DNA of 64,000 nucleotides from Nesterenkonia alba DSM 19423 (GCF_000421745.1 NZ_ATXP01000006.1:62001-126000), one strand, 5' to 3'; shown: positions 52,334-62,187, counted from the stretch's first letter. Notes: a model not told the origin generated them from the sequence alone. Made by a program: numbers and translations.

Positions 52334-54058
52334 ATGATCTTGCAGAGCACTGAGGCTCTCCGCCCGGCCCTTGCGGGCACCGCTGCTGCCGCACTGGTGC
52401 TCACTGGCTGCGGCCTGACCGACCAAGAGCCTCCCCCGGCGGAGGAGGCCGAGGAGACTCAGCCCGGAGAGCACCTGGATCCAGAGGATGTGCCCGAGGC
52501 GGACCCGGACGAGGAGGACACCGACGCCGGAGAGCCCTATCTCAGCCAGCAGGCGGTCAGTGCCGGACACCCAGAGGCCGTCGCCGCCGCGGAGGAGATC
52601 CTCGCCCAGGGCGGAAACGCCGTTGATGCTGCCGTGGCGGCCTCCTTCGCAGTGGCGGTGATCGAACCGGTTGCCTCTGGTATCGGTGGGGGCGGCTCCG
52701 CGATCCTCGCCGGACCGGAGGGCGAACCGGTCTTCTACGATTACCGCGAAGTGGTCAACAACGACGGTGATATCCCCGACACCGGAACTGGCATCCCAGG
52801 GTTCGTCGCGGGAATGGGACAACTGCACGAGGAGTACGGCCAGCTCAGCTGGGAGGAAGTCCTCGAACCCTCCCGGGTCTTGGCTGACGAAGGATTCGAA
52901 GTCTCCGATTACCTCGCTGAGCGCATCACCACCGGGCAGGGGCCCGAGTATCTCGCCGAGTTGGAGGCATTCACTCCCGATGGCGCGAGTTTGCAGGCCG
53001 GTGACGACCTGGTCCAACCCGAGTTGGCCGAGACCATGGAACGCCTCATCGACGCCGGCTGGGAGGACTACTACACCGGTGAACTCGCCGCCTCCCTGGT
53101 GGAGCAGGCTGAGGGGATCGACGCCGAAAGTTTGGAATCCTATGAGGTCATTACCTCGGAGCCGGTGACCGGAGAAGTGGGCGATTACGACGTCGTCTCC
53201 GCCTCTCCCTCGCTTCCCGGGCCGGCGCTGATTCAGATGCTGCAGATCGCCGAGGCCGAGGGGATCGCGGAGATGGAACCGGGGTCAGCTGAGTACATCG
53301 ATACGCTCTCCCGGGCCTGGGGTGTGGCGGAGGAAACGATCTTCACCGACCTGGGGGACCCGAACTTCGTGGAAGTCCCCGTCGATGAGATCACCGACCC
53401 AGCGGCCAATGCGGAGCTCGAAGTCCCTGGTCCCGCTGCAGCCTCCGCGCCGCTGAACAGCACAGACCGCGATACTGCGCAGCTGAGCGCTGGGGAGGAG
53501 CCCGCGCATGCGAACACGACGCATATCGTCGTCGTCGATGAGGACGGGCTGACGGTGTCGATGACGAACACGATCACTGACTTCTGGGGCTCCGGGCAGG
53601 CCGTGGACGGCTATTTCCTCAACAACGCCCTGGACCGCTTTGAGCACATCGATTCCCCGGCCAACCAGCCCGAACCGGGGCGCCGGACAGTGACCTGGTC
53701 CAACCCGACGATGGTCCTCGACGCTGACGGTCGGCCTGTGCTGGGGGTCGGCACCCCCGGGGGGCAGCAGATCCTCAACATCATCGCCGACATCATCATC
53801 CAGTGGGGGCTGCAGGACATTCCGCTTGAAGAGGCGGTCACCAGCCTGCGTTTCCGTGGTGAGGGAGAGGCCCTCTACCTGGAGGAAGGCCACCCCGATG
53901 AGGTCATCGGCCAGCTGCAGGAAACTGGTTGGGACACCGAGCTATGGCCGTCTTCGACCTATGGCTCCGCCCAGGTGCTACAGATCGACTACGAGGCCGA
54001 GCAGATCACCGGGGCCGACGACCCCCGCCGGGACGGGGCACACGCCATCCTCGAGTAA
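52334..54058 (+). CDS. ggt: Gamma-glutamyltransferase, lipoprotein form
   Basis: N-terminal-nucleophile hydrolase that cleaves gamma-glutamyl bonds, for example in glutathione-like thiols. A lipoprotein signal ends in LVLTGC, so it is probably membrane-tethered outside. An acidic linker of about 40 residues follows. Core motifs: GGNAVDAAVAASFAVAVIEPVASGIGGGGS and ANTTHIVVVD, whose first Thr (about residue 395) is the self-cleavage nucleophile, then TDFWGSG and VGTPGGQQ. It has 574 residues from ATG 52334; GTG 52331 or ATG 52298 are possible. A riboswitch follows for thiD. Confidence 0.88.
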   Translation: MILQSTEALRPALAGTAAAALVLTGCGLTDQEPPPAEEAEETQPGEHLDPEDVPEADPDEEDTDAGEPYLSQQAVSAGHPEAVAAAEEILAQGGNAVDAAVAASFAVAVIEPVASGIGGGGSAILAGPEGEPVFYDYREVVNNDGDIPDTGTGIPGFVAGMGQLHEEYGQLSWEEVLEPSRVLADEGFEVSDYLAERITTGQGPEYLAELEAFTPDGASLQAGDDLVQPELAETMERLIDAGWEDYYTGELAASLVEQAEGIDAESLESYEVITSEPVTGEVGDYDVVSASPSLPGPALIQMLQIAEAEGIAEMEPGSAEYIDTLSRAWGVAEETIFTDLGDPNFVEVPVDEITDPAANAELEVPGPAAASAPLNSTDRDTAQLSAGEEPAHANTTHIVVVDEDGLTVSMTNTITDFWGSGQAVDGYFLNNALDRFEHIDSPANQPEPGRRTVTWSNPTMVLDADGRPVLGVGTPGGQQILNIIADIIIQWGLQDIPLEEAVTSLRFRGEGEALYLEEGHPDEVIGQLQETGWDTELWPSSTYGSAQVLQIDYEAEQITGADDPRRDGAHAILE

Positions 54059-54097
54059 GGGGGACACCCGGGGGGCGGTGGTGCTCGCGGAGACTGG

Positions 54098-54103
54098 TAG
54101 CGT
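54098..54103 (+). promoter_or_regulatory. Possible -10 element for thiD
   Basis: TAGCGT lies about ten bases before the TPP riboswitch, so transcription would begin close to the aptamer's first stem. Confidence 0.35.
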
Positions 54104-54112
54104 ATTGCGGCA

Positions 54113-54190
54113 AGCACGGGGTGCCCGCCGCCGATCGGTGGGCTGAGATCACACCCGCCGAACCTGATCGGGCTAACACCCGCGGAGGAA
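54113..54190 (+). ncRNA. TPP riboswitch before thiD
   Basis: Aptamer blocks in order: GCACGGGGTGCC, GGGCTGAGAT, CACACCC, GAACCTGATCGGGCTAACACC and CGCGGAGGAA. The ribosome site GGAGGA (54184-54189) is part of its 3' end, a direct route to translational control by thiamine pyrophosphate. Confidence 0.92.
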
Positions 54191-54195
54191 TGCTC

Positions 54196-55074
54196 ATGAG
54201 CCAGACCCCCCACATCTCACCGCGCACTGTCCCCAATGTGCTCTCCATCGCCGGGACTGACCCCACCGGCGGTGCCGGGATCCAGGCCGACTTGAAGAGT
54301 TTCGCGGCCTTCAGTACCTACGGCATGTGCGTTATCACCGCCCTGGTGGCCCAGAACACCCAGGGGGTGCGGCAGATCCACATCCCACCACTGGAGTTTC
54401 TGCGCGCCCAGCTGGATGCCGTCAGTGATGATGTCGCCGTCGATGCGGTGAAAACCGGCATGCTCGGCACCACGGGGATCATCGAGACGGTCGAACAGTG
54501 GTGGGACGACACCTACGGTGCTGCCGGTCCTGTGCTGGTCGTGGATCCGGTCATGGTGGCCACCAGCGGAGACCGGCTGCTGGAAGCCGAGGCCGAAGAG
54601 GCGCTCATCAGGTTCTTGGACCGGGCTGACCTCATCACTCCCAACGCCCCGGAGTTGGCGCTGATCGCCGGTGCCCCCCCGGCTGACTCCGACGCGGAAC
54701 TGGTCCGCCAGGCCGAGCAGGTGGCCGATACCCACGACGTCGTCGTGCTGGCCAAAGGCGGGCACCTCACCGATGACGACGTCGTCGACACCCTCGTTTT
54801 CCCCGCCTGTGACGGCGCTCGCCCGGCGGCCTATAGTCTGGCCTCCCCGCGGGTGCAGACCCGCAATACCCACGGCACCGGATGCTCGGTCTCCGCGGCG
54901 TTCACCGCGCTGCGGGCCCGCGGGTTCACCTGGAACGCAGCCCTGGATGAGGTCAAACCGTGGGTCACCGCGGCTCTGGAGCAGTCAGAGCATCTCGAGG
55001 TGGGAGAAGGTCACGGACCCATCCACCACTTCGCGGAGTATTCCAAGCACTCATCACCCTGTGCGAGCGGGTGA
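54196..55074 (+). CDS. thiD: Hydroxymethylpyrimidine/phosphomethylpyrimidine kinase
   Basis: Phosphorylates HMP and HMP-P in thiamine synthesis. LSIAGTDPTGGAGIQADLKSFAAF is near residue 15, AVKTGMLG near 83 and the anion-hole NTHGTGCSVSAAF near 230. I start at ATG 54196 (292 residues), six bases after GGAGGA; the ATG at 54190 overlaps the ribosome site and 53929 lies before the riboswitch. thiC, thiE and thiM are not nearby. Confidence 0.94.
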   Translation: MSQTPHISPRTVPNVLSIAGTDPTGGAGIQADLKSFAAFSTYGMCVITALVAQNTQGVRQIHIPPLEFLRAQLDAVSDDVAVDAVKTGMLGTTGIIETVEQWWDDTYGAAGPVLVVDPVMVATSGDRLLEAEAEEALIRFLDRADLITPNAPELALIAGAPPADSDAELVRQAEQVADTHDVVVLAKGGHLTDDDVVDTLVFPACDGARPAAYSLASPRVQTRNTHGTGCSVSAAFTALRARGFTWNAALDEVKPWVTAALEQSEHLEVGEGHGPIHHFAEYSKHSSPCASG

Positions 55075-55090
55075 GGCGGTGATCCGCAGG

Positions 55091-56077
55091 CTAGTTTTCG
55101 GCGTCGCGGACAATGTCATCCCAGTTCCACACTGGGCTGCGGCGCCGAGGACCGTCAGCACTGGCACGGCCATCTCGGGTGCGGTCTTCTGAGGAGTTGC
55201 CTTGCGGATCGGCCTGGGGGGCGTCCGGGTCCCCGGCGGCGTCGCGGGCTGCGAACCATTGGGCTGGGTCCGGCTGGTCGGCTGAGGGGGCCTGCTGGCG
55301 CAGGGCGGTGACTTTATCCCGGATCTCAGCCATCTGCTGGTCCAGTTCGGCGGCCTTATCGGCGGCGTCGCGCAACTCGTCGAGAATATCGGAGGGCACT
55401 TCGCCGTCGTAGGTGTAGTAGATCTTGTGCTCCAGGGAGGCCCAGAAGTCCATGGCCACGGTGCGGATCTGTACTTCGACGTAGACGAACTCTGTCCGGT
55501 TGGACAGAAACACCGGCACTTGCAGAATCACGTGCAGGCTCTGGTAGCCGTTGACTTTCGGGGTACGGATGTAGTCCTTGACCTCCACCACCCGCACATC
55601 GGGCTGGGAGCAGAGCATCTCGGCCACCCAGTAGGCATCAGAGACGAAGCTGCAGGTGATACGGATCCCGGCGATATCCCGGATGGCGTGACGGATGCCC
55701 TCCAAAGTGGGCTCGGCACCATAGCGCTGGACTTTATCGAGGATCCGCTCCAAGGACTTCAACCGGTAATTGACGTGCTCGATGGGGGAGTAGTCGCGAG
55801 TGTGTTCGAACTCCTCACGCAACACGTTGATCTTGGTGAGCACCTCGTCCATGCCGAATTTGTAGTGCAGCTGGAACTCGGTGAGCTGCCGGCGGATATC
55901 GACCATCCGGTTGACGGTGGAGTTGTTCCCATCGGCATTGGAGGTCAGCTGGTCGAGCAGCTGACGGTAGAGGTCGCTTTCGGCGACGGCGTCCTCAGGG
56001 CTGGCGAGCTCCTGTGAGGTACTGTGCGCGGCGTCGTCGGCCGCAGGCAGCTCCTCGGTCTGCGGGCCTTTCGGCAT
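55091..56077 (-). CDS. Small alarmone synthetase (RelA/SpoT domain)
   Basis: (p)ppGpp synthetase without hydrolase or regulatory domains. Synthetase motifs: VNYRLKSLERILDK, IRDIAGIRITCSFVSDAYWVAEML, PKVNGYQSLHVIL with the G-Y-x-S-x-H nucleotide loop, and FVYVEVQIRTVAMDFWASLEHKIYY. It has 328 residues from ATG 56077 (GGAGAG upstream), longer than the about 210 of RelQ-type enzymes because of a 60-residue N-terminal and a 70-residue C-terminal polar extension. It converges with thiD (16-bp gap) and diverges from nrdH. Confidence 0.88.
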   Translation of the reverse strand: MPKGPQTEELPAADDAAHSTSQELASPEDAVAESDLYRQLLDQLTSNADGNNSTVNRMVDIRRQLTEFQLHYKFGMDEVLTKINVLREEFEHTRDYSPIEHVNYRLKSLERILDKVQRYGAEPTLEGIRHAIRDIAGIRITCSFVSDAYWVAEMLCSQPDVRVVEVKDYIRTPKVNGYQSLHVILQVPVFLSNRTEFVYVEVQIRTVAMDFWASLEHKIYYTYDGEVPSDILDELRDAADKAAELDQQMAEIRDKVTALRQQAPSADQPDPAQWFAARDAAGDPDAPQADPQGNSSEDRTRDGRASADGPRRRSPVWNWDDIVRDAEN

Positions 56078-56421
56078 CGGTCTCTCCCTCGAGCAGGTAG
56101 TGCAACGACTCGATTCTCGACTGTAGTGGTGTCTTCTGTGAAGTCCCTGAGCGATCCGACACGCCACGACACACCGTGGAGACGATGGATTGTTCTGGGG
56201 AGTTTTTCCTCCACAGCTGTGGACCGGCGTCGTACTTCGCTGAGTTTCCGGGCAACACACCGTCCACATCGTTGTGCACAGGCGGTGGAAAACTACACTG
56301 ATGTGAGTACAGCATCTAGTGGTTGCTGACTGAGTCGGACCCAAGATGTAGTATTGGAACACGCCAGCGGTGAGATCGCACCGCTACTGAAGCGAAGCCG
56401 AGAAGCCTAAAGGGGATCAGC
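56078..56421. other. Divergent regulatory region between the alarmone synthetase and nrdHIEF
   Basis: This 344-bp gap holds a 14-bp perfect palindrome TCCACAGCTGTGGA (56210-56223), two NrdR-like boxes with the nrdH promoter (56309-56355), and a leader hairpin AGCGGT/ACCGCT (56366-56371 and 56380-56385) before the nrdH ribosome site AAAGGGGA. No reading frame in it looks like a gene. Confidence 0.6.
56309..56355 (+). promoter_or_regulatory. nrdH promoter with paired NrdR-like boxes
   Basis: Two 16-base NrdR-like boxes, ACAGCATCTAGTGGTT (56309-56324) and CCCAAGATGTAGTATT (56340-56355), begin exactly 31 bp apart, about three helical turns, the usual NrdR arrangement. Between and over them lie CTGACT (56326-56331) and TAGTAT (56349-56354) with a 17-bp spacer. 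Box 2 covers the -10. The individual boxes are imperfect matches to ACACWATATWTAGTGT. Confidence 0.5.
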
Positions 56422-56667
56422 ATGAGCGTCACCGTTTACACCAAGCCCGCATGCGTGCAGTGCAACGCCACCTACCGGGCTCTGGACAAGAACGGCGTCA
56501 CCTACCAGACCGTCGACATCTCCCAGGATGCTGAGGCCCTCGAGCGGGTGCGCGCCCTGGGTTACATGCAGGCCCCGGTCGTCATCACCGAAGACGACCA
56601 CTGGTCCGGTTTCCGTCCGGACAAGATCTCCGCCCTGGCCACTCAGGTCCAGGCCGCCGCAGCCTAA
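56422..56667 (+). CDS. nrdH: Glutaredoxin-like NrdH redoxin
   Basis: Electron donor for class Ib ribonucleotide reductase. The active-site CVQC occupies residues 11-14, and APVVITEDDHWSGFRPDKI at 55-73 is the NrdH signature. It has 81 residues. First gene of nrdHIEF, with 30 bases to nrdI. Confidence 0.96.
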   Translation: MSVTVYTKPACVQCNATYRALDKNGVTYQTVDISQDAEALERVRALGYMQAPVVITEDDHWSGFRPDKISALATQVQAAAA

Positions 56668-56697
56668 AGACCGCCGATGCGGTGAAGGGGTGAATGC

Positions 56698-57147
56698 ATG
56701 ACCACCGCAACGATGACCTCAGCCCAGCTGATCTACTTCTCCTCGGTGTCGAACAACACGCACCGGTTTGTGGAGAAGTTGCAGCTGCCGGACGGGGAAA
56801 CGGCGCGCCTACCCCTGCGCACCGCGGAGGAGACCTTACAGGCCACGGAACCCTATGTGTTGGTGGTCCCCAGTTACGGGGCCGACGGCGGATCTGGCTC
56901 CGTGCCGAAGCAGGTCATCAAGTTCCTCAATGTCGAGTCCAACCGACGGCTCCTTCGGGGAGTCATCGGAGCGGGCAACACCAATTTTCAGGAAAGCTAC
57001 TGCATTGCCGGTGACATTATCGCCGCCAAATGCGGAGTCCCCCATCTGTACAGGTTCGAACTGATGGGCACCGAGCACGACGTGTCCACCGTCCGTCAGG
57101 GATTGGAAGAGTTTTGGAAACAGCAGTCAAGCCTCTCAGCCGTGTAG
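56698..57147 (+). CDS. nrdI: Ribonucleotide reductase flavodoxin NrdI
   Basis: Flavodoxin-like protein that generates the oxidant used to activate the dimanganese-tyrosyl cofactor of Nrd[18 protein letters not shown] at the FMN phosphate site, [21 protein letters not shown] and [19 protein letters not shown] are visible. It has 149 residues. Its last 34 bases overlap the proposed nrdE start. Confidence 0.95.
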   Translation: MTTATMTSAQLIYFSSVSNNTHRFVEKLQLPDGETARLPLRTAEETLQATEPYVLVVPSYGADGGSGSVPKQVIKFLNVESNRRLLRGVIGAGNTNFQESYCIAGDIIAAKCGVPHLYRFELMGTEHDVSTVRQGLEEFWKQQSSLSAV

Positions 57148-59291
57148 AGGACCAGCCTCTGGCCAAGGACGTCCCGCCGCAGTGGGAGGGACTGAGCTAC
57201 CACGAGCTCAACGCGATGCTCAACCTCTACGGCCCGAACGGGGAGATCCAGTTCGAGGCCGACCAGCTCGCGGCGCGGAAATACTTCCTTGACCACGTCA
57301 ACGTCAACACGGTCTTCTTCCACGACCTCGATGAGAAACTCGGCTACCTCGTGGAGAACGACTACTACGAGCCCGAGACACTGGAGCAGTACTCCCGGGA
57401 GTTCATCCACCGGCTGTGGGATGAGGCCTACGCCCACAAGTTCCGGTTCCCCACCTTCCTGGGAGCCTTCAAGTTCTACACCTCGTATGCGCTGAAGACT
57501 TTTGACGGTAAGCGCTACCTGGAGCGGTTCGAGGACCGGGTCTGCATGGTGGCCCTGCACCTGGCCCGCGGCGATGAGGATCTCGCCGTGCGGATCATGG
57601 AGGAGATCATCTCCGGGCGGTTCCAGCCGGCGACCCCGACCTTCCTGAACTCTGGGAAGAAACAGCGCGGTGAGCTGGTCTCCTGCTTCCTGTTACGGAT
57701 CGAAGACAATATGGAGTCCATCGCCCGGGGCATCAACTCCGCACTCCAGCTGTCCAAACGCGGCGGGGGAGTGGCGCTGTCGTTGACTAACATCCGGGAA
57801 AACGGGGCACCGATCAAGCAGATTGAGAACCAGTCTTCCGGTGTCATCCCGGTCATGAAGCTGCTGGAGGACTCTTTCAGCTACGCCAACCAGCTCGGGG
57901 CCCGTCAGGGCGCTGGTGCGGTCTACCTACACGCTCACCACCCGGATATTCACCGTTTCTTGGACACTAAACGGGAGAACGCGGATGAGAAGATCCGCAT
58001 TAAGACACTCTCTCTCGGCGTCGTCATTCCCGACATCACCTTTGAACTGGCCAAGCGGAATGAAGACATGTACCTCTTCAGCCCCTATGACGTGGAGCGC
58101 GTCTACGGCAAGCCGTTCAGCGAGATCTCGGTGACGGAGAAGTACTACGAGATGGTCGACGACGCCCGGATCCGCAAAGACAAGATCAATGCCCGGGAGT
58201 TCTTCCAGACTCTGGCGGAGATCCAGTTCGAATCCGGTTACCCGTACATCATGTTTGAGGACACGGTGAACCGCGCCAACCCCATTGACGGGCGGATCAC
58301 CATGTCTAACCTGTGCTCGGAGATCCTTCAGGTCTCTGAACCCAGTGAGTACAACGCTGACCTGGGATACGCGCAGGTGGGTAAGGACATTTCCTGCAAC
58401 CTGGGGTCGCTGAACATCGCGAAGACGATGGACTCCACGGACTTCGGCCAGACCGTGGAGACCGCCATTCGTTCGCTGACTGCGGTCTCGGATATGTCCT
58501 ACATCGACTCGGTACCGTCCATAGCGGAAGGGAACAAGCGTTCTCACGCCATTGGTCTGGGGCAGATGAACCTGCACGGGTACCTGGCCCGGGAGCGGAT
58601 CCACTACGGTTCCGAAGAAGGCCTGGACTTCACCAACATTTACTTCTACACGGTGTTGTACCACTGCCTGCGGGCTTCGAACCTGCTGGCGAAGGAGACG
58701 GGCCAGACGTTCGATGGCTTCGAACGTTCCACGTACGCCACCGGGGAGTTCTTCGATAAGTACACCGACCAGGTGTGGGAGCCGAAGACGGCGAAAGTCC
58801 GGCAGCTGTTCTCCCACGTGCGGATCCCCACCCAGGCGGATTGGCGGGAGCTGAAGGAGCAGGTGCAGAAGTACGGCATCTACAACCAGAACTTGCAGGC
58901 GGTGCCGCCGACCGGTTCGATCAGCTACATCAATAACTCGACGAGCTCGATTCACCCGGTGGCCTCGAAGATTGAGATCCGCAAGGAGGGCAAGATCGGG
59001 CGGGTGTACTACCCGGCCCCGTACCTGACCAACGAGAACCTGGAGTACTACCAGGACGCTTATGAGATCGGGTACGAGAAGATCATCGACACCTACGCGG
59101 TGGCGACCCAGCATGTGGACCAGGGGCTGAGCCTCACCTTGTTCTTCAAGGACACCGCCACCACCAGGGACATCAATAAGGCGCAGATTTACGCGTGGAA
59201 GAAGGGCATCAAGACCCTGTACTACATCCGGTTGCGTCAGCTGGCCCTGGAAGGCACTGAGGTTGAGGGCTGCGTCTCCTGCATGCTGTGA
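57114..59291 (+). CDS. nrdE: Class Ib ribonucleotide reductase alpha subunit
   Basis: Catalytic subunit that reduces ribonucleoside diphosphates. Active-site elements: [26 protein letters not shown] with the Asn-Cys-Glu set, [12 protein letters not shown], and the C-terminal redox pair EGCVSCML. There is no ATG or GTG in frame between the nrdI overlap and the conserved N-terminus ([17 protein letters not shown]); I use TTG 57114, preceded by GGAAGAG, giving 725 residues. An ATG at 57030 would add 28 atypical residues. Confidence 0.94.
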   Translation: METAVKPLSRVEDQPLAKDVPPQWEGLSYHELNAMLNLYGPNGEIQFEADQLAARKYFLDHVNVNTVFFHDLDEKLGYLVENDYYEPETLEQYSREFIHRLWDEAYAHKFRFPTFLGAFKFYTSYALKTFDGKRYLERFEDRVCMVALHLARGDEDLAVRIMEEIISGRFQPATPTFLNSGKKQRGELVSCFLLRIEDNMESIARGINSALQLSKRGGGVALSLTNIRENGAPIKQIENQSSGVIPVMKLLEDSFSYANQLGARQGAGAVYLHAHHPDIHRFLDTKRENADEKIRIKTLSLGVVIPDITFELAKRNEDMYLFSPYDVERVYGKPFSEISVTEKYYEMVDDARIRKDKINAREFFQTLAEIQFESGYPYIMFEDTVNRANPIDGRITMSNLCSEILQVSEPSEYNADLGYAQVGKDISCNLGSLNIAKTMDSTDFGQTVETAIRSLTAVSDMSYIDSVPSIAEGNKRSHAIGLGQMNLHGYLARERIHYGSEEGLDFTNIYFYTVLYHCLRASNLLAKETGQTFDGFERSTYATGEFFDKYTDQVWEPKTAKVRQLFSHVRIPTQADWRELKEQVQKYGIYNQNLQAVPPTGSISYINNSTSSIHPVASKIEIRKEGKIGRVYYPAPYLTNENLEYYQDAYEIGYEKIIDTYAVATQHVDQGLSLTLFFKDTATTRDINKAQIYAWKKGIKTLYYIRLRQLALEGTEVEGCVSCML

Positions 59292-59307
59292 GGCACCCGG
59301 GGGATAG

Positions 59308-60364
<1,057 letters not shown>

Positions 60365-60366
<2 letters not shown>

Positions 60367-60387
60367 AAGTCTAGAACTGGGACTTCT
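60365..60387 (+). terminator. Hairpin at the end of nrdF
   Basis: AGAAGTC (60365-60371) and GACTTCT (60381-60387) form a 7-bp perfect stem overlapping the nrdF stop. A second small repeat, CTGAG/CTCAG, follows. Together they may end the nrd transcript. Confidence 0.4.
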
Positions 60388-60450
60388 GAGACCGATGTCC
60401 TGAGTTGTCGTTCTCAGGCCGCTAGAGGCTCCGGTGATGGCCCAGTCTCG

Positions 60451-60852
60451 TTACGTCAGGTGTGTGATGAGGTCGCGGACGCGGTGTTCGATCTCGTCGC
60501 GGATGGTGCGCACGGTCTCGAGGGGTTGTCCGGCGGGGTCGTCGAGTTCCCAATCCTCGTAGCGTTTGCCGGGGAAGACCGGGCAGGTGTCGCCGCAACC
60601 CATCGTGATGACCACATCGGCTGCTTTCACAGCGTCGGTGTTCAAGAGCTTGGGCTGTTCGGCGGTGATGTCGATGCCGACCTCTGCCATCGCCTCAATG
60701 ACGGTGGGGTTGAGCTGGTCGGCAGGTTCGGACCCTGCAGAGCGGACCTCGACCCGGCCCGCGGCGAGATAGTCAAGCAGGCCGGCCGCCATCTGTGAGC
60801 GTCCGGCGTTGTGGACGCAGACGAACAGCACAGTGGGGGTTTTCTTGGTCAT
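60451..60852 (-). CDS. arsC: Arsenate reductase, low-molecular-weight phosphatase type
   Basis: Reduces arsenate to arsenite. The anion loop C12-V-H-N-A-G-R18-S is the LMW-phosphatase C-x5-R motif. Two more cysteines, C86 and C90 in MGCGDTCPVFPGKRYEDWEL, resemble the actinobacterial mycothiol/mycoredoxin- or thioredoxin-coupled enzymes; sequence alone does not decide which. It has 133 residues. It lies 53 bases downstream of arsM on the same strand. Confidence 0.9.
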   Translation of the reverse strand: MTKKTPTVLFVCVHNAGRSQMAAGLLDYLAAGRVEVRSAGSEPADQLNPTVIEAMAEVGIDITAEQPKLLNTDAVKAADVVITMGCGDTCPVFPGKRYEDWELDDPAGQPLETVRTIRDEIEHRVRDLITHLT

Positions 60853-60905
60853 GAGGTACTCCTGGGTCTCGTTGCGCCAGCAATGCTGAATGCGTCCATC
60901 GGGGG

Positions 60906-61715
60906 TTAGACCACCGGCTTCGTGGCCCGGACGATGGCGGCATGCATCCCGTTGATGACCTCGTGGGTGAACTCCACACTGGGGTCGGTGAACCCGACAG
61001 TGACGAGACCCTCGAGATACTCAGATCGCGAAAGGGCGCCAGCGATGCAACCCACGTAGGATCCGCGCTCCGCTCGCTCCTCGGCAGTGAGGTGGTCTTC
61101 AGCGACCACATCGGAGATGCCGATGCGACCGCCCGGGACCAGGACACGGAACATCTCTGCGAGTACGGCGGGCTTGTCAGTGGACAGGTTGATAACGCAA
61201 TTGGAGATCACCACGTCCACAGCGCCATGAGGCAACGGGATGTCCTCGATGGCGCCCTTGACGAACGCAACATTGGTCACTCCAGCTTTGGTGGCGTTCG
61301 CGCGGGCCAGCGACAGCATTTCGTCAGTCATATCGACGCCGTAGGCGAACCCAGTGGGACCAACTCGCCTCGCCGACAACAGCACGTCGATCCCGCCGCC
61401 CGAGCCCAGGTCCAGCACCCGCTCGCCCTCATGTAGCTCGGCAACCGCAGTCGGGTTGCCGCAACCCAGGCTCGCCTCGACTGCCTCAACGGGGAGGTCC
61501 GCGGCGGAGGTCGCGTCGTAGAGACCGGCACCAAAGCTCCGTTTGGTCGAGGCGTTCGTGCCGTCACACGAGGAAACGGTTGGGCTGCAGCAGGAGTCCT
61601 CGATGAGCAAGGTGGTGTTTCGGGTGCCGGCGGTAACCGCGGTCGCGGCCTCTGCGTAGCGGGCACGGACCTGATCCCGCAGCTTGGCCTCCTGGCCTGT
61701 GGGCTCCTCGTTCAC
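60906..61715 (-). CDS. arsM: Arsenite S-adenosylmethionine methyltransferase
   Basis: Methylates As(III) using S-adenosylmethionine. The SAM loop VLDLGSGGGID is at 100-110. Arsenic-binding cysteines fit the ArsM pattern: C42-C43, C85, C173 (VISNCVINL) and C223 (YVGCIAG); the last two sit almost exactly where ArsM enzymes have them. It has 269 residues and a GTG start with GGAG upstream. Divergent from arsR. Confidence 0.9.
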   Translation of the reverse strand: MNEEPTGQEAKLRDQVRARYAEAATAVTAGTRNTTLLIEDSCCSPTVSSCDGTNASTKRSFGAGLYDATSAADLPVEAVEASLGCGNPTAVAELHEGERVLDLGSGGGIDVLLSARRVGPTGFAYGVDMTDEMLSLARANATKAGVTNVAFVKGAIEDIPLPHGAVDVVISNCVINLSTDKPAVLAEMFRVLVPGGRIGISDVVAEDHLTAEERAERGSYVGCIAGALSRSEYLEGLVTVGFTDPSVEFTHEVINGMHAAIVRATKPVV

Positions 61716-61742
61716 CGCGTGCTCCGCTCATGGTAGATCCAT

Positions 61743-61805
61743 ACACATTGTATTGATGATCGTCGATACATCGACATGTGTCAATGTGTGTCGTAGTGTC
61801 GGAGT
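61743..61805. promoter_or_regulatory. Divergent arsM/arsR promoters with overlapping dyad
   Basis: For arsR: TCGACA (61771-61776), 17 bp, TAGTGT (61794-61799), ATG six bases later. For arsM on the minus strand: TTGACA (61779-61784), 17 bp, GATCAT (61756-61761). A dyad centred at 61768.5 has inner arms TCGAT-AC-ATCGA (61763-61774) and outer arms ATTGA (61752-61756) and TCAAT (61781-61785). A further 8-bp repeat ACACATTG/CAATGTGT frames it. This is the likely ArsR operator, covering both promoters. Confidence 0.65.
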
Positions 61806-62171
61806 ATGACGACTTCGATGCCGCTGCTGACCACAGACCAGGCCGATTGCTGCGCGCCGGTGACTGCGGGCGTGATGGAAGCAGAGGATGCGAAGCAATT
61901 GGCGCGGATGTTCAAGGCGTTGGGCGACCCCACGCGTGTTCGGCTCTTGTCCATGATCGCCGCGCAGTCCGGAGCCGAAGCGTGCGTATGCGATCTCACC
62001 GAGCCGGTCGGGCTGTCCCAGCCCACGGTGTCACATCACATGAAGCAGCTCGTTGACGCTGGGCTCGTCACCCGCGAACAGCGTGGCAAGTGGTCCTACT
62101 ACGCCATCGTCCCTGAGACCCTGGCGATGCTCAGTGCCGTCCTCGACCCGCGGTCCTTGCCTGCGGGATGA
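61806..62171 (+). CDS. arsR: ArsR-family arsenic-sensing repressor
   Basis: Winged-helix metalloid-responsive repressor. The helix-turn-helix reads LSQPTVSHHMKQLVDAGLV (about 70-88). Adjacent C15-C16 near the N-terminus match the arsenite site of the Corynebacterium-type ArsR, and C60/C62 lie where the partner cysteine would be. It has 121 residues. GGAG is only one base before the ATG, but a -10 hexamer six bases upstream indicates a leaderless mRNA. Confidence 0.9.
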   Translation: MTTSMPLLTTDQADCCAPVTAGVMEAEDAKQLARMFKALGDPTRVRLLSMIAAQSGAEACVCDLTEPVGLSQPTVSHHMKQLVDAGLVTREQRGKWSYYAIVPETLAMLSAVLDPRSLPAG

Positions 62172-62187
62172 GGGAGAACTACCACCG

